From Mycobacterium sherrisii (lineage in GTDB: Bacteria; Actinomycetota; Actinomycetes; Mycobacteriales; Mycobacteriaceae): a stretch of DNA of 64,000 nt. The notes beneath the pieces were generated by a model. It saw only the letters and a list, made by a program, of their open reading frames with translations, was not told where the DNA came from and made no database searches. Of this stretch, positions 25,834 through 37,733 are shown piece after piece (within the stretch, counting starts at the first letter, position 1; each line of letters opens with the position of its first letter). The position numbers were made by a program, and so were the translations under genes. The stretch covers positions 1-64,000 of the forward strand of contig NZ_LQPT01000069.1 of the NCBI RefSeq assembly GCF_002102355.1, written 5' to 3'.

Positions 25834-26451
25834 TCAATGCCGATGGGTGTTGTCGGGTTGGCGGGGGTCGCCGGGATGCTCGTAGCCCGGGGCAAGCTCG
25901 ACGAGCTCCACTCGTCGCGCATCCAGCCACAGCCGGAACGCGCGACGGCGCGCGGCGCCCAGCAGGTGCGCGGCGATCGCGGACCGAACCTGCGCCAGCG
26001 GCGGTGTCGCGTGCGACGGCGTGCACCAGCCGTCACGGTCGGGGCGCAGCTCGGCGAACCGCAGCGGATTGCGGGCGTGGTAGCCGGCGACCTCGTCGTC
26101 GCCCACCCGGACCCCGGCGGTCACATCGGCGTACAACGCGCGCGCCCGCGGATCGGCCAGCACCGCCGCGGCCACACTGCCGATCTCCAGCCTGGCGGTC
26201 GGGTCCGGCAGCACCTCGGGCTCGGCCGGTGCGTGACGAGCGGTCAATCCCCGTGCCGCGACCTCGACGGCGACGACGCGTTCGGTCACCAAAAGCTGGG
26301 TGAGCCACCGCCGCAGTTGCCGGCCCGCACTGGTGCCGCGGGCCGGCAGCGCGGCCGCGCGCGGGCCGTTGCGCAGCCCCGCCTCGGCCGCATCGAGCTC
26401 CTCGACCGCGACCGGCGCGCCCGCGACGGTGGCCACCCAGGACTGGCTCAT
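25834..26451 (-). CDS. Conserved protein resembling the SurA/PpiC N-terminal chaperone fold
   Basis: The 205-residue protein starts at the ATG at 26451, overlapping the mannosidase stop codon (ATGA). The pattern VATVAGAPVAVEELDA, then RRWLTQLLVTERVV and VGDDEVAGYHARNPLRF resembles the helical part of PpiC/SurA-type foldases, without a visible rotamase domain and without a signal peptide. In M. tuberculosis the gene in this position is Rv0649, annotated as fabD2; I see no malonyltransferase GHSxG active site here. It is probably cotranscribed with the mannosidase and ROK kinase genes. Function is unknown. Confidence 0.7.
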   Translation of the reverse strand: MSQSWVATVAGAPVAVEELDAAEAGLRNGPRAAALPARGTSAGRQLRRWLTQLLVTERVVAVEVAARGLTARHAPAEPEVLPDPTARLEIGSVAAAVLADPRARALYADVTAGVRVGDDEVAGYHARNPLRFAELRPDRDGWCTPSHATPPLAQVRSAIAAHLLGAARRRAFRLWLDARRVELVELAPGYEHPGDPRQPDNTHRH

Positions 26452-29400
26452 GTCACGGTCACCGCGACTGCGGGAGAGTAGATCAACCGTCCGGCGCAGC
26501 CGATCCTTATCAGGGCCCACCATTGGCCGGCGGTCAGCCATGCCGGCGGGCGGACATCGAAGCCGAGTTCGACGCGGCCGCGGGCGGGCAGCACCGCACC
26601 GACGGCAGCCGGTCCGATCCACTCCCAGGTGCCCCACGGGCTGATCAGGTGGGCTTCCAGCGACAAATCCGCGCCGGCATTGCTGCCCAGCGTCACCGCC
26701 AGCCGGCCGGCTTCCCCCGCGCGCAGCGCGATCGCGTCGGGGCCGTCGATCAGGTAGGTCAACTCCGCCTGCTCAGTCGCACCGACTGCCACGACGCAGA
26801 CGTCCTCGACCGTCTGCCGCCACGCGGGCGGCAGGTCGCGCCCGGTGATGCGTAGCTGCGCCCGCAGCGGGTACAGCCCGGGCTCTGTATCAGCCGGAAT
26901 AGCCAGAGACACAACGGCTTTCCGATGCGTGCCGGGCTGCAGCGTCAACGGTAACTCGGCGGGCGTCGTCGACCAGCCGTCCGGGCTCACCAGCACGACC
27001 GTGCCGGTCAGCTTCGCATCGGTGCAATCGCTGGCCACGGTGAGCCGCAACGTTGCCACACCGCCGGGTGAGACGGTCGTTCGTTGCGGGTGCAAATGGG
27101 CGACGGCCGGCAGCCCACCCAGCGGCGCGGGGCCGCGATTATGCAGCCAATAGCGGGCGTAGAGCGGTTGTGCGGCTTCGGCTTCCGGGCCCAGCGCGCC
27201 GGCGTGCTCGAGCGTCTTGGGAATCTGTAGCCGGGCCAGCACGGTGGCGATCTGGTAGCCCTGCAGCTCGATCGATCGGGCCGCCGCCCGCGGTGTCTCG
27301 AGCAGGTCGGCGAAGGCGGTGACGTCCAGCGTGCCAAGGCTCGAGCCGATCGAGACGCGGGTGCGCGAGCCGGTCGTCTGCACCAGCCGCACAGCCACCG
27401 CGGCCGGATCGACGGGTTCGGCCCGGCCCGCGGTCAGCGGGTTTCCGGCCGCTTTGAGCGCCCCGAGATGCACTGCGTCGGCGGGTTCGACGTGCAGCAG
27501 CGACCCGGTCGCGGCCCATCTGCCGCGCCGCCCGCCACGTCGCACCGCACGCAGCGGATGGGAGAACCGGGCGCTGCGGGCCGGAATGTCGGCGTGCCGC
27601 CAATCGCCGTCGTCGCACACCAGCGCGTAGTCGAAATGATGCGTCCAGTGCTGCAGCTGGAAGTTGGAGCCGTCGGGCGCGGTGCGGCGCGGATCGTCGA
27701 TCCAGGTTCCCGAGGGCCAGCCGGTGCAGGACCGCAGCAGTGCGGTGTGCAACGTCCCATCGGTATCGACGGCGAAGCTCGGCACGCCACGGTTGAACAA
27801 CGCGACGGTGCGGGCCTCGAAGTTCTCCGTGCCCGTGGCGGCCCGATGACTGACCGCGATCTCGGCGTCCTCGAGATCGATTGCTACCGAGGCGATTTCG
27901 GCGGTCAGAAGGTCTTCGTCGCGCCCGGCAAGCACCAGCACCGGCAGCGCTCGCTCGGCGCGCAGGTCGGCACCGGGCACCCACGCCGCGGCCAACGGCC
28001 GGAAGGCATCGGCCGCGGGCACCCAGACCCTGGCTCGGCCCGTCGCCGCCAGCTGTCGGTCCAATTCGCTGCCATATTCCGAATCGGCCAGCACCGCCTT
28101 GGTGAACGCGTTGCGGTCGGGGCCGCCCACCGCGATGCGGACATCGGGCAGGTTGGAGTCGACGTCGAGGTTGCCGTAGCGCGGCTTGTCGGCGCCGCCG
28201 CAGGTGGCCGTGACCCCGGCACGCGCCAGGGCAACCATCAGGTCGCGGGTCAAGGGCCCGGACGACGCTTCCGACGGCGCCACCACCTCGGCCACGGACA
28301 TCGTCCGTATGTTGTTGTCTCCCAGGTTGATTCGTGCCGTCGACGACAGGCCGAACCAGCTGTAGGCCGGGTTGTCCAGCGTCCAGGGGTGCCGCGCGGT
28401 GTCGATGGACCGGGGCCCGTCGTGCAGCAACGCGAAGCCGCGGCCGACGACGGCGTCACCGACCTCGCTGACCGGCATGGCGCCCGGCACCGGACACGGC
28501 CAGCGCAGCCGCAGCAACCGGTCCTCGCCGCTGAACTCGTCGATGGTGGTGCGGCAGTCGACCCGGTCCACGCCGTCCCACAGTGTCAAAGTCTGTGTGT
28601 AGCAAAGCAACTCCCCGATACGGCCGCGCACCACCAGCCGCTGGCCGAGCGGCCCATGGTAGGCCCGTACCCGCGCCGCCGACTCCGACGAGCACACCAC
28701 CGGTCCCTTGGGCAGCAGATGCCAGGGGCCCTCGCCCTGCTCCGGGTGTGCCGGGTATTCCTCGTAGACGGCGAGCTCGTTGCCTACCCGACCGGCGGCG
28801 ATCCACTCGCGACCGCCGTGCCGCACCGACGCCACCGCCCCGCCGCGCCCGGGATCGACGGTCAGCCGGTAGTGGGCGTTGCCGATCGCGTGGCCCGCCA
28901 TCGGCTTCCATCCGCTGGCGGTATCGGCGGGCAGCAGCCGATACGTTCGCCAGCCCAGCGACGGGACGTCGCGGGCGAGCCAGCTGACCGAGCGTCCGTC
29001 ATGCTCGACGAGCGCGGGCAACCGTGCGCCGTCGTCGTCCAGCACCTGCACCCCGGCCCGCAGCGGCGGATCGATCCGGGCGGTGACGATGTCGGTGCGT
29101 TGCTGCGTCAACGAGTTCCAGACCACCACGTCGCCGGCCGCGGCGTCGACGGCGCTGGACAACACGGCAAGCGAGCTGTCGCGGACCTCGCGTCCCAATT
29201 CCCATGCGTCGCGCCAACCGGTCAACAGGTCGAGGTAGACCTGATCGGATTCCGAACCGGTGATCGCGTCGTGGTGTGCACCGTAGGCCAGTTGCACCCA
29301 GGCCTTGGCCAGCGCGGCATGCGGATACGCGGCGCCGGTGGTCAGCGCCGCGAACACCGCGAAACGCTCGGCATCGAGCACCGCCTGTTCGGCTGCCCGG

Positions 29401-30623
29401 TTGGCTTGCTTGGTGTCGATGTAGGAGACGTCCTTGCCGGTGTAGATCGGGTTCATGTCCCGGGTCTGCGGCGACGGCAGCGCCCCGCGCTGGGACAGCT
29501 CGGCGCGCACCGCGGCGAAGAACTCCCGCGGCAACCCGCACACGAACCGCGGCCAGGTGTAGCGCGCGGCCCAGTCGCGATGTATTGCGGTGACCCACTT
29601 GTTCGGCGGCGTGTAGTCGGTGCCGACGGGCAACAGCACGTTGCGGGTGAGCGCCACCTGTTTGAGGTCTTCGAACAGGACGCGGGTGGCCTCCTCAGCC
29701 TCGCCCAGCGACGCCGCCGAATCCATCCACCAGCCCGCCGAATAATGCGCCGGCATGTAGTGGGTGAGCAGGCCGCGACCGGACGGCGAAATCCATTCGA
29801 ACTCGCTGCTGAACTGCATCCCGGCCAGACCCGCGTCGCTGCGCGCGGGACCCCACTGGTGGTGCGGTCCGCGGGCCCACGAACTCGACGTCAGACCCGC
29901 CTCAGCGGCCATCCCGGGGAATTGCGGATCGTGGCCGAAGACGTCGAGTAGCCACGCCGTGGCCGGCTCGGCGCCCAGCACATGACGCTGAAAACCTATG
30001 CCGTGCACCAGGTTTCGAATGGTGGTTTCCGGGCTGGTGAGGTTGGTGTTGGGTTCGTTGTAGGTCCCGCCCATCACCTCGACGCGGCCCTGCGCGAGGA
30101 ATCGGCGTAGATCGGCACGGTCCTCGGGGTGGGTGTCCCAGTAGGGCTTGAGGTAATCGACCTCGGCCAGCACGAATTTGTACTCCAGCTCGCGGCGCGC
30201 CATCTCCAGATGCGCGCGCACCAATTCGAAGCCGTTGGTCTGCCGCGCCCGGCCGGGCGGGTCTTCGGTCCACTCGCTGGCGTAGGCGCCCTGGGTGTTC
30301 CACCACACCGGGTCGTAGTGGAAGTGGCTGACCATGAACATCGTCCAGCCGGGCTCGGCGATCACGAATTCGAAGGCGGCGCCGGCGCCCCCCGCGTTCA
30401 CCCTGGCATCGCGCCGTTGGCCGACGACCGGCGCCCGCACCGTCACCGGCACCTCGACCACCCCGGCGCCGGGCTGCGCGAGGGCTTCCCCGCTCAGGCC
30501 GTCGCCGTCGACGCGTACCGGTGTGGACTCGGTGACCCCGGCCACCTCGACTCGGGCCAGTTGTGACGGCGTGTCCGGCGGCCCCACGAACAGTTCGGTC
30601 GAGCGCGCCGAAATCAGCTGCAT
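26448..30623 (-). CDS. Glycoside hydrolase family 38 alpha-mannosidase
   Basis: Very large enzyme of 1391 residues. Catalytic-domain signatures are HFHYDPVWW (metal-binding His and Asp, about residues 100-108), YNEPNTNLTSPE, and DVFGHDPQFP, which carries the nucleophile Asp. A long beta-sandwich region follows and, at the C-terminus, Ig-like or NEW3-type segments (VSPGGVATLRLTVASDC, then LPLTLQPGTHRKAVVSL). It lacks an obvious signal peptide, so it may act in the cytosol on mannose-containing oligosaccharides such as lipomannan or methylmannose polysaccharide fragments. It leads the operon with the SurA-like and ROK kinase genes and is divergent from the DinB gene by 38 bases. Confidence 0.92.
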   Translation of the reverse strand: MQLISARSTELFVGPPDTPSQLARVEVAGVTESTPVRVDGDGLSGEALAQPGAGVVEVPVTVRAPVVGQRRDARVNAGGAGAAFEFVIAEPGWTMFMVSHFHYDPVWWNTQGAYASEWTEDPPGRARQTNGFELVRAHLEMARRELEYKFVLAEVDYLKPYWDTHPEDRADLRRFLAQGRVEVMGGTYNEPNTNLTSPETTIRNLVHGIGFQRHVLGAEPATAWLLDVFGHDPQFPGMAAEAGLTSSSWARGPHHQWGPARSDAGLAGMQFSSEFEWISPSGRGLLTHYMPAHYSAGWWMDSAASLGEAEEATRVLFEDLKQVALTRNVLLPVGTDYTPPNKWVTAIHRDWAARYTWPRFVCGLPREFFAAVRAELSQRGALPSPQTRDMNPIYTGKDVSYIDTKQANRAAEQAVLDAERFAVFAALTTGAAYPHAALAKAWVQLAYGAHHDAITGSESDQVYLDLLTGWRDAWELGREVRDSSLAVLSSAVDAAAGDVVVWNSLTQQRTDIVTARIDPPLRAGVQVLDDDGARLPALVEHDGRSVSWLARDVPSLGWRTYRLLPADTASGWKPMAGHAIGNAHYRLTVDPGRGGAVASVRHGGREWIAAGRVGNELAVYEEYPAHPEQGEGPWHLLPKGPVVCSSESAARVRAYHGPLGQRLVVRGRIGELLCYTQTLTLWDGVDRVDCRTTIDEFSGEDRLLRLRWPCPVPGAMPVSEVGDAVVGRGFALLHDGPRSIDTARHPWTLDNPAYSWFGLSSTARINLGDNNIRTMSVAEVVAPSEASSGPLTRDLMVALARAGVTATCGGADKPRYGNLDVDSNLPDVRIAVGGPDRNAFTKAVLADSEYGSELDRQLAATGRARVWVPAADAFRPLAAAWVPGADLRAERALPVLVLAGRDEDLLTAEIASVAIDLEDAEIAVSHRAATGTENFEARTVALFNRGVPSFAVDTDGTLHTALLRSCTGWPSGTWIDDPRRTAPDGSNFQLQHWTHHFDYALVCDDGDWRHADIPARSARFSHPLRAVRRGGRRGRWAATGSLLHVEPADAVHLGALKAAGNPLTAGRAEPVDPAAVAVRLVQTTGSRTRVSIGSSLGTLDVTAFADLLETPRAAARSIELQGYQIATVLARLQIPKTLEHAGALGPEAEAAQPLYARYWLHNRGPAPLGGLPAVAHLHPQRTTVSPGGVATLRLTVASDCTDAKLTGTVVLVSPDGWSTTPAELPLTLQPGTHRKAVVSLAIPADTEPGLYPLRAQLRITGRDLPPAWRQTVEDVCVVAVGATEQAELTYLIDGPDAIALRAGEAGRLAVTLGSNAGADLSLEAHLISPWGTWEWIGPAAVGAVLPARGRVELGFDVRPPAWLTAGQWWALIRIGCAGRLIYSPAVAVTVT

Positions 30624-30661
30624 CCCCGCACTTTACGGCGCCGCGCACCTAGGATCGAGCC

Positions 30662-31267
30662 ATGCCCGCCCTAGCCCGGCCGGTGGCCGACGAGCGCAGC
30701 GCCCTGCGCGAATACCTGGCCTTTCACCAGAGCTCGTATTTCGCGGTGTGCTACGGCCTCACCGACGAGCAGGCCCGGTCGTCGCCGTCGGCCAGCGCGC
30801 TGTCGATCGGCGGGCTGGTCAAGCACGTCACCCGCATGCAGCGAAGCTGGATGACGCGGGTGGCCACCGCGCCGGTGGCGCCGTCGGAAGACACCCGGCC
30901 GCCCGACACCGTTGCCCGGGAATTCGCCGATCAGCACGCGATGCGACCCGACGAGACGCTCGCCGCGCTGCTGGGGGCGTTTGCCGAACAAAACGCGCGG
31001 TCGCTACGGCTAGTGGAGACCGCCGACCTTGACGCGCCGGTACCCGTACCGCGAGACGTTCCGTATTTCCCGCAGGATCACGACGCCTGGTCGGTGCGCT
31101 GGGTGATCCTGCATGTCATCAACGAGCTGGCGCGCCATGCCGGGCACGCCGACATCATCCGGGAAACCCTGGACGGAGCCACCATGTACGAGTTGATCGC
31201 CGGGCTGGAGGGGTGGGCGATCGACGGCTGGGTCACGCCTTGGCAAAAGGCCCGGCAAAAAGGCTGA
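30662..31267 (+). CDS. DinB / DUF664 family protein
   Basis: The 201-residue four-helix-bundle protein resembles mycothiol-dependent maleylpyruvate isomerase N-terminal (DUF664) proteins. Metal-ligand histidines are visible in GGLVKHVTRMQRSW (about residue 58), WVILHVINELARHAGHADI (about 150-165). Such proteins often bind a divalent metal and act in thiol (mycothiol) transfer or detoxification. It is divergent from the mannosidase gene and 83 bases before the ABC1 kinase gene. I do not recall an orthologue at this place in M. tuberculosis. The substrate is unknown. Confidence 0.85.
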   Translation: MPALARPVADERSALREYLAFHQSSYFAVCYGLTDEQARSSPSASALSIGGLVKHVTRMQRSWMTRVATAPVAPSEDTRPPDTVAREFADQHAMRPDETLAALLGAFAEQNARSLRLVETADLDAPVPVPRDVPYFPQDHDAWSVRWVILHVINELARHAGHADIIRETLDGATMYELIAGLEGWAIDGWVTPWQKARQKG

Positions 31268-31350
31268 ATACGGTGGCGGGCGCCGCTAAAGAGCCTGTTC
31301 ATCGACCGACGAATTGGTTCTTGCGTACCCGAATTTGGCAGACTGCTGAA

Positions 31351-32697
31351 ATGACTTCTACCAAACACCGAGAGGTGGCCAGGTTGGACCGGGTGCCGTT
31401 GCCGCTCGAAGCGGCCCGGGTCGCCGTCACTGGTTGGCAGGTCACTCGCTCCGCCGCTCGCGTCCTCACCAAGCTGCCGGGCAAAGGGCCGTGGCAGCAG
31501 AAAGTGATCAAGCAGCTGCCCCAGACATTCGCCGACCTGGGCCCGACCTATGTCAAGTTCGGGCAGATCATCGCGTCCAGCCCCGGCGCATTCGGCGAAT
31601 CGCTGTCGCGCGAATTCCGCGGCCTGCTCGACCGGGTGCCACCGGCGGACTCCGACCAGGTACATAGGCTGTTCGTCGAGGAGCTGGGTGCAGACCCGGC
31701 CGACCTGTTCGCCGAGTGGGACGAAACACCGTTCGCGTCGGCGTCCATCGCGCAGGTGCACTACGCCACGCTGCACAGCGGTGAAAAAGTGGTCGTCAAG
31801 ATTCAGCGGCCGGGCATTCGCCGCCGGGTCGCCGCCGATCTGCAGATCCTCAAGCGTTTCGCCCAAGCGGTCGAACTGGCCAAGCTGGGCCGTCGGCTCT
31901 CGGCACAGGACGTGGTGGCCGACTTCGCCTCCAATCTGGCCGAGGAGCTGAACTTTCGTCTCGAGGCGCAGTCGATGGAGGCATGGGTCTCGCACCTGCA
32001 CGTGTCCCCGCTGGGCCGCAACATCCGGGTGCCGACCGTGCACTGGGACTTCACCAGCGACCGGGTGCTGACGATGGAGCGGGTGCACGGCATCCGCATC
32101 GACGACGTCGCCGCGATCCGCAAAGCCGGGTTCGACGGCACCGAGCTGGTCAAGGCGCTGCTGTTTTCGCTGTTCGAGGGCGGTCTACGGCACGGGTTGT
32201 TCCACGGCGACCTGCACGCGGGCAACCTTTACGTCGACGAGGCGGGCCGCATCGTGTTCTTCGACTTCGGCATCATGGGCCGCATCGACCCGCGCACCCG
32301 CTGGCTGCTACGCGAACTGGTGTACGCCCTGCTGGTCAAGAAGGACCATGCCGCGGCCGGCAAGATCGTGGTGCTGATGGGCGCGGTCGGCACCACGAAG
32401 CCCGAGGCTCAGGCCGCCAAGGACCTGGAACGCTTCGCCACCCCGCTGACCATGCAGACGCTGGGCGACATGTCGTACGCCGACATCGGGCGGCAGCTCT
32501 CGGCGCTGGCCGACGCCTACGACGTCAAACTGCCCCGCGAGCTGGTGCTGATCGGCAAGCAGTTCCTCTACGTCGAGCGGTACATGAAGCTGCTGGCACC
32601 CAAGTGGCAGATGATGTCGGACCCGCAGCTCACCGGGTACTTCGCGAACTTCATGGTCGAGGTCAGCCGCGAGCATTCCAGCGACGTCGAGGTCTAG
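31351..32697 (+). CDS. ABC1/UbiB (AarF) family atypical kinase (Rv0647c-like)
   Basis: The 448-residue protein has the ABC1 hallmark motifs: KFGQIIASSPGAF (the KxGQ loop), the lysine segment EKVVVKIQRPGIRRR, HGDLHAGNLYVD (catalytic loop) and VFFDFGIMGRID (DFG). The family phosphorylates or hydrolyses ATP in support of lipid and quinone metabolism. The start is the ATG at 31351; an upstream in-frame ATG at 31213 lies inside the DinB gene and is less likely. It is followed 8 bases later by lipG and then the mmaA genes, an arrangement conserved in mycobacteria. Confidence 0.93.
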   Translation: MTSTKHREVARLDRVPLPLEAARVAVTGWQVTRSAARVLTKLPGKGPWQQKVIKQLPQTFADLGPTYVKFGQIIASSPGAFGESLSREFRGLLDRVPPADSDQVHRLFVEELGADPADLFAEWDETPFASASIAQVHYATLHSGEKVVVKIQRPGIRRRVAADLQILKRFAQAVELAKLGRRLSAQDVVADFASNLAEELNFRLEAQSMEAWVSHLHVSPLGRNIRVPTVHWDFTSDRVLTMERVHGIRIDDVAAIRKAGFDGTELVKALLFSLFEGGLRHGLFHGDLHAGNLYVDEAGRIVFFDFGIMGRIDPRTRWLLRELVYALLVKKDHAAAGKIVVLMGAVGTTKPEAQAAKDLERFATPLTMQTLGDMSYADIGRQLSALADAYDVKLPRELVLIGKQFLYVERYMKLLAPKWQMMSDPQLTGYFANFMVEVSREHSSDVEV

Positions 32698-32705
32698 GGG
32701 CGCAC

Positions 32706-34585
<1,880 letters not shown>

Positions 34586-34632
34586 CCCGACACTTCCCGC
34601 GACACGCCCGGCAAGGATGCCGTGTTGAACTG

Positions 34633-34660
34633 TGCCGGTTTGCCCTCCGTGAAACCGGCA
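34633..34660. repeat. Inverted repeat between mmaA1 and the next methyltransferase gene
   Basis: A perfect 9-base stem TGCCGGTTT / AAACCGGCA with a 10-base loop lies 47 bases after mmaA1. It has no T-tract, so it could be a weak terminator, an mRNA-processing hairpin or an operator. A GATAAT -10-like box follows at 34667-34672. Confidence 0.6.
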
Positions 34661-34740
34661 ACGCTGGATAATGAATTTCGCCCAGTTCGGGCACCGGGGG
34701 ATAAATAAATGGGTGCGTTCGGTGGGGAGGCACAACACTC

Positions 34741-35604
34741 ATGGCTCAAAAGCTGGAACCGCATTTTGCCGATGTTCAGGCGCATTACGATCTGTCCGAT
34801 GACTTCTACCGACTGTTCCTAGATCCCAGTCAGACCTACAGTTGCGCCTATTTCGAACGCGACGACATGACACTGGAAGAGGCGCAGCTCGCCAAGATCG
34901 ATTTGTCGCTCGGCAAACTCGGACTGCAGCCCGGCATGACGCTGCTCGACGTCGGCTGCGGCTGGGGAGCCACGATGCGCCGCGCCATCGAAAAGTACGA
35001 CGTCAACGTGATCGGCCTGACGTTGTCGAAGAACCAGGCCGCGCACGTGCAAAAGTCGTTCGAGGCGATCCACAGCCCGCGCCGTAAGCGGGTGCTGCTG
35101 GCCGGCTGGGAAGAATTCGACGAGCCCGTCGATCGCATCGTCTCGATCGGCGCGTTCGAACACTTCGGACCCGAGCGGTACAGCGACTTCTTCAAGATGG
35201 CCTACCACGTGTTGCCCAGCGACGGCGTGATGCTGCTGCACACCATCACCGATCTGACGAAGCAGGAATGCATCGACCGGGGTTTGCCGATCTCCATCGA
35301 GCTGCTGCGCTTCATCATCTTCATCCAGCGTGAGATCTTCCCGGGTGGCCGGCTGCCCAAGATCCCGACGGTCGCCGACCATGCCGATCAAGCCGGTTTC
35401 ACACTGACTCGCCGCCAGTCGCTGCAGCCGCACTACGCGCGGACGCTGGACCTGTGGGCCGAGGCCCTGCGCGCACGCAAGGACGAAGCCGTCGCGTTGC
35501 AGTCCGAGGAGGTCTACGCGCGGTACATGAAGTACCTGACCGGCTGTGCCGACAAGTTCCGGGACGGCTATGTCGACGTCAACCAATTCACCTTGGTCAA
35601 GTGA
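34741..35604 (+). CDS. Mycolic acid cyclopropane synthase-type methyltransferase (MmaA2-like, extra copy)
   Basis: 287-residue SAM methyltransferase with [20 protein letters not shown] and [11 protein letters not shown]. The Gly before AFEHFG is typical of cyclopropane synthases (CmaA/MmaA2), as opposed to Glu in MmaA3/MmaA4. The first 175 residues are nearly identical to the next gene (35678-36541). The segment [20 protein letters not shown] through [12 protein letters not shown] is quite different, and the last 60 residues are similar again. It is an additional paralogue relative to the four-gene M. tuberculosis cluster; substrate specificity (cis or trans, proximal or distal position) is not readable. 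Confidence 0.88.
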   Translation: MAQKLEPHFADVQAHYDLSDDFYRLFLDPSQTYSCAYFERDDMTLEEAQLAKIDLSLGKLGLQPGMTLLDVGCGWGATMRRAIEKYDVNVIGLTLSKNQAAHVQKSFEAIHSPRRKRVLLAGWEEFDEPVDRIVSIGAFEHFGPERYSDFFKMAYHVLPSDGVMLLHTITDLTKQECIDRGLPISIELLRFIIFIQREIFPGGRLPKIPTVADHADQAGFTLTRRQSLQPHYARTLDLWAEALRARKDEAVALQSEEVYARYMKYLTGCADKFRDGYVDVNQFTLVK

Positions 35605-35677
35605 CCCGGGCGTCACACCGGTTCCCCGTCGGGCGCGGGGTATCTTTAGGTGCGCTTCGGCAGGAAGGCACACCGTC

Positions 35678-36541
35678 ATGACTCGCAAGCTGACACCGCA
35701 CTTCGAGGATGTGCAGGCGCACTACGACCTGTCCGACGATTTCTTCCGGCTGTTCCTGGATCCGACCCAGACCTACAGCTGCGCGTACTTCGAGCGCGAC
35801 GACATGACGCTGGAAGAGGCGCAGCTGGCCAAGATCGACCTGGCGTTGGGCAAACTCGGGCTGCAGCCGGGCATGACGCTGCTCGACGTCGGCTGCGGCT
35901 GGGGCGCCACGATGCGGCGGGCGATCGAGAAGTACGACGTGAACGTGGTCGGCCTGACGTTGTCGAAGAACCAGGCCGCGCATGTGCAGAAGTCCTTCGA
36001 TCAACTCGAAAGTCCGCGCAGCGCAAGGGTATTGCTGGCCGGCTGGGAAGAATTCGACGAGCCCGTCGACCGCATCGTGTCGATCGGGGCGTTCGAGCAC
36101 TTCGGGCACGACCGCTACGACGACTTCTTCACCATGGCCCACGGCGTGCTGCCCGACGACGGGGTGATGCTGCTGCACACGATCACCGGGCTGACCGGGC
36201 CACAGATCGTCGAACGCGGCATCCCGTTGACCTTCGAGATGGCCCGCTTCATCAAGTTCATCGTCACCGAGATCTTCCCGGGCGGCCGGTTGCCGTCCAT
36301 CGAGAAGGTGGAGGAGCACTCGTCGAAGCACGGTTTCACACTGACCCGGCGCCAGTCGCTGCAGCTGCACTACGCGCGGACGCTGGATTTGTGGGCGGCG
36401 GCGCTGGAAGCGCACCGCGACGAGGCCATCAGGATCCAATCCGAAGAGGTTTACGAGCGGTACATGAAGTACCTGACCGGCTGCGCCAACGCGTTCCGCG
36501 TCGGCTACATCGACGTCAACCAGTTCACCCTGGAGAAGTAG
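35678..36541 (+). CDS. mmaA2: Mycolic acid cyclopropane synthase MmaA2
   Basis: 287-residue SAM methyltransferase, starting at the ATG at 35678 ([20 protein letters not shown]) with AGGAAGG upstream. It carries the SAM motif [15 protein letters not shown] and the cyclopropane-synthase motif SIGAFEHFG with Gly. Of the five paralogues it is the closest to M. tuberculosis MmaA2, which forms the distal cyclopropane of alpha-mycolates and contributes to the proximal cis-cyclopropane of methoxymycolates. It lies 73 bases after its near-duplicate and 150 bases before mmaA3. Confidence 0.9.
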   Translation: MTRKLTPHFEDVQAHYDLSDDFFRLFLDPTQTYSCAYFERDDMTLEEAQLAKIDLALGKLGLQPGMTLLDVGCGWGATMRRAIEKYDVNVVGLTLSKNQAAHVQKSFDQLESPRSARVLLAGWEEFDEPVDRIVSIGAFEHFGHDRYDDFFTMAHGVLPDDGVMLLHTITGLTGPQIVERGIPLTFEMARFIKFIVTEIFPGGRLPSIEKVEEHSSKHGFTLTRRQSLQLHYARTLDLWAAALEAHRDEAIRIQSEEVYERYMKYLTGCANAFRVGYIDVNQFTLEK

Positions 36542-36622
36542 CGGCCCGACCGCCACACTGAGACGTGGCGAAATCCGTCGATCGAAAAACCCACGGGCTC
36601 TCCACCTCAAATCCGAGAGATA

Positions 36623-36656
36623 CGGCCGTCCGCGTGTAGCGTCCCCCGGACGGCCG
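36623..36656. repeat. Inverted repeat between mmaA2 and mmaA3
   Basis: A perfect 10-base stem CGGCCGTCCG / CGGACGGCCG with a 14-base loop lies 81 bases after mmaA2 and 35 bases before the mmaA3 ATG. It could attenuate or process the mma transcript, or be an operator for mmaA3. Confidence 0.6.
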
Positions 36657-36691
36657 CCTCGCCGAGGTGGATGTCCATTCGGGGGGACACG

Positions 36692-37573
36692 ATGTCAAGA
36701 AATACAGCGGGCGCCACGCGGACCAGGTCCAATGTGGACGACGTCCGGGCCCACTACGACCTTTCCAACGAATTTTTCGCCCTGTTCGTCGACCCGACCC
36801 GCACCTACAGCTGCGCGTACTTCCCGCGGGAGGGCATGACGCTGCATGAAGCACAGGTCGCCAAGGTCGACATGACCCTGGACAAGCTGGGGCTGGAGCC
36901 GGGAATGACGCTGCTCGACATCGGCTGCGGCTGGGGTTCGGTGATGAAGCGCGCCGTGGAGAAGTACGACGTCAACGTGGTCGGCCTGACCCTGTCCAAG
37001 AATCAGCACGCCTATTGCCAGGAGGTGCTGGACACGGTCGAATCGGGTCGCTCGCATCGGGCACTGTTGAGCGACTGGGCCGATTTCACCGAGCACGTTG
37101 ACCGCATCGTCGTCATCGAGGCGCTCGAGCACTTCGGCTTCGAACGCTACGACGACTTTTTCGACTTCGCCTACCGGGCGTTGCCGTCCGACGGGGTGAT
37201 GCTGCTGCACTCCATCACCGCGTTGCATCCCACGCAGATGACCGAGCGCGGCATCCCGGTGACGATCGAGATGGCCAAGTTCATCCGATTCATCCTGACC
37301 GAGATCTTTCCCGGCGGTCGGCTGCCGTCCATCGAGAAGGTGCAGGACCATTGCGCCCGGGCCGAGTTGCGCGTGACCCACATTCAGTCGCTGCAGTCGG
37401 ACTTCGCGCACACCCTCGACCTGTGGGCCGAGGCCCTGCGGGTGCACAAGGACCAGGCCGTCGAGATCCAATCCGAGGAGATGTACGAGCGGTACATGAA
37501 GTTCTTGACCGGCTGCGCCGATGCGTTCCGGATGGGCTACATCGACTGCAACCAGTTCAGGCTCGAAAAGTAG
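36692..37573 (+). CDS. mmaA3: Methoxymycolate O-methyltransferase MmaA3
   Basis: 293-residue SAM methyltransferase, the same length as M. tuberculosis MmaA3. It starts at the ATG at 36692 with a GGGGGG ribosome site; an earlier ATG at 36671 lacks one. Motifs are [20 protein letters not shown] and VIEALEHFGFERYDDF, with Glu at the position that is Gly in cyclopropane synthases. The enzyme O-methylates the hydroxymycolate made by MmaA4 to give methoxymycolate. Its presence excludes species that are known to lack methoxymycolates through loss of this gene, such as M. avium. Confidence 0.92.
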   Translation: MSRNTAGATRTRSNVDDVRAHYDLSNEFFALFVDPTRTYSCAYFPREGMTLHEAQVAKVDMTLDKLGLEPGMTLLDIGCGWGSVMKRAVEKYDVNVVGLTLSKNQHAYCQEVLDTVESGRSHRALLSDWADFTEHVDRIVVIEALEHFGFERYDDFFDFAYRALPSDGVMLLHSITALHPTQMTERGIPVTIEMAKFIRFILTEIFPGGRLPSIEKVQDHCARAELRVTHIQSLQSDFAHTLDLWAEALRVHKDQAVEIQSEEMYERYMKFLTGCADAFRMGYIDCNQFRLEK

Positions 37574-37733
37574 ACCTGAAAAGTAGACTCTGTTGCTTGG
37601 ACGGGGCGGGGTGCGGCCGCGGGCAGCCGGGCGGGTGGTCTGAGCGGCCTTGTTGAGTCGAGTATCGTTGCTGGCCATCGGGCCGACCGTGGGCAGTGCT
37701 GTGAGGCAGTGAAGTCAGGAGAAGTAAACGAGA

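Noticed and set aside
27468-29951. 827-codon plus-strand frame inside the alpha-mannosidase gene
   Set aside because: Shadow of the GH38 gene. It shows no recognisable domain, and the GH38 catalytic motifs are on the minus strand.
37565-37590. Direct repeat of GAAAAGTAGAC at the mmaA3 stop codon
   Set aside because: Only two short copies, no hairpin or promoter function visible; probably a small local duplication.
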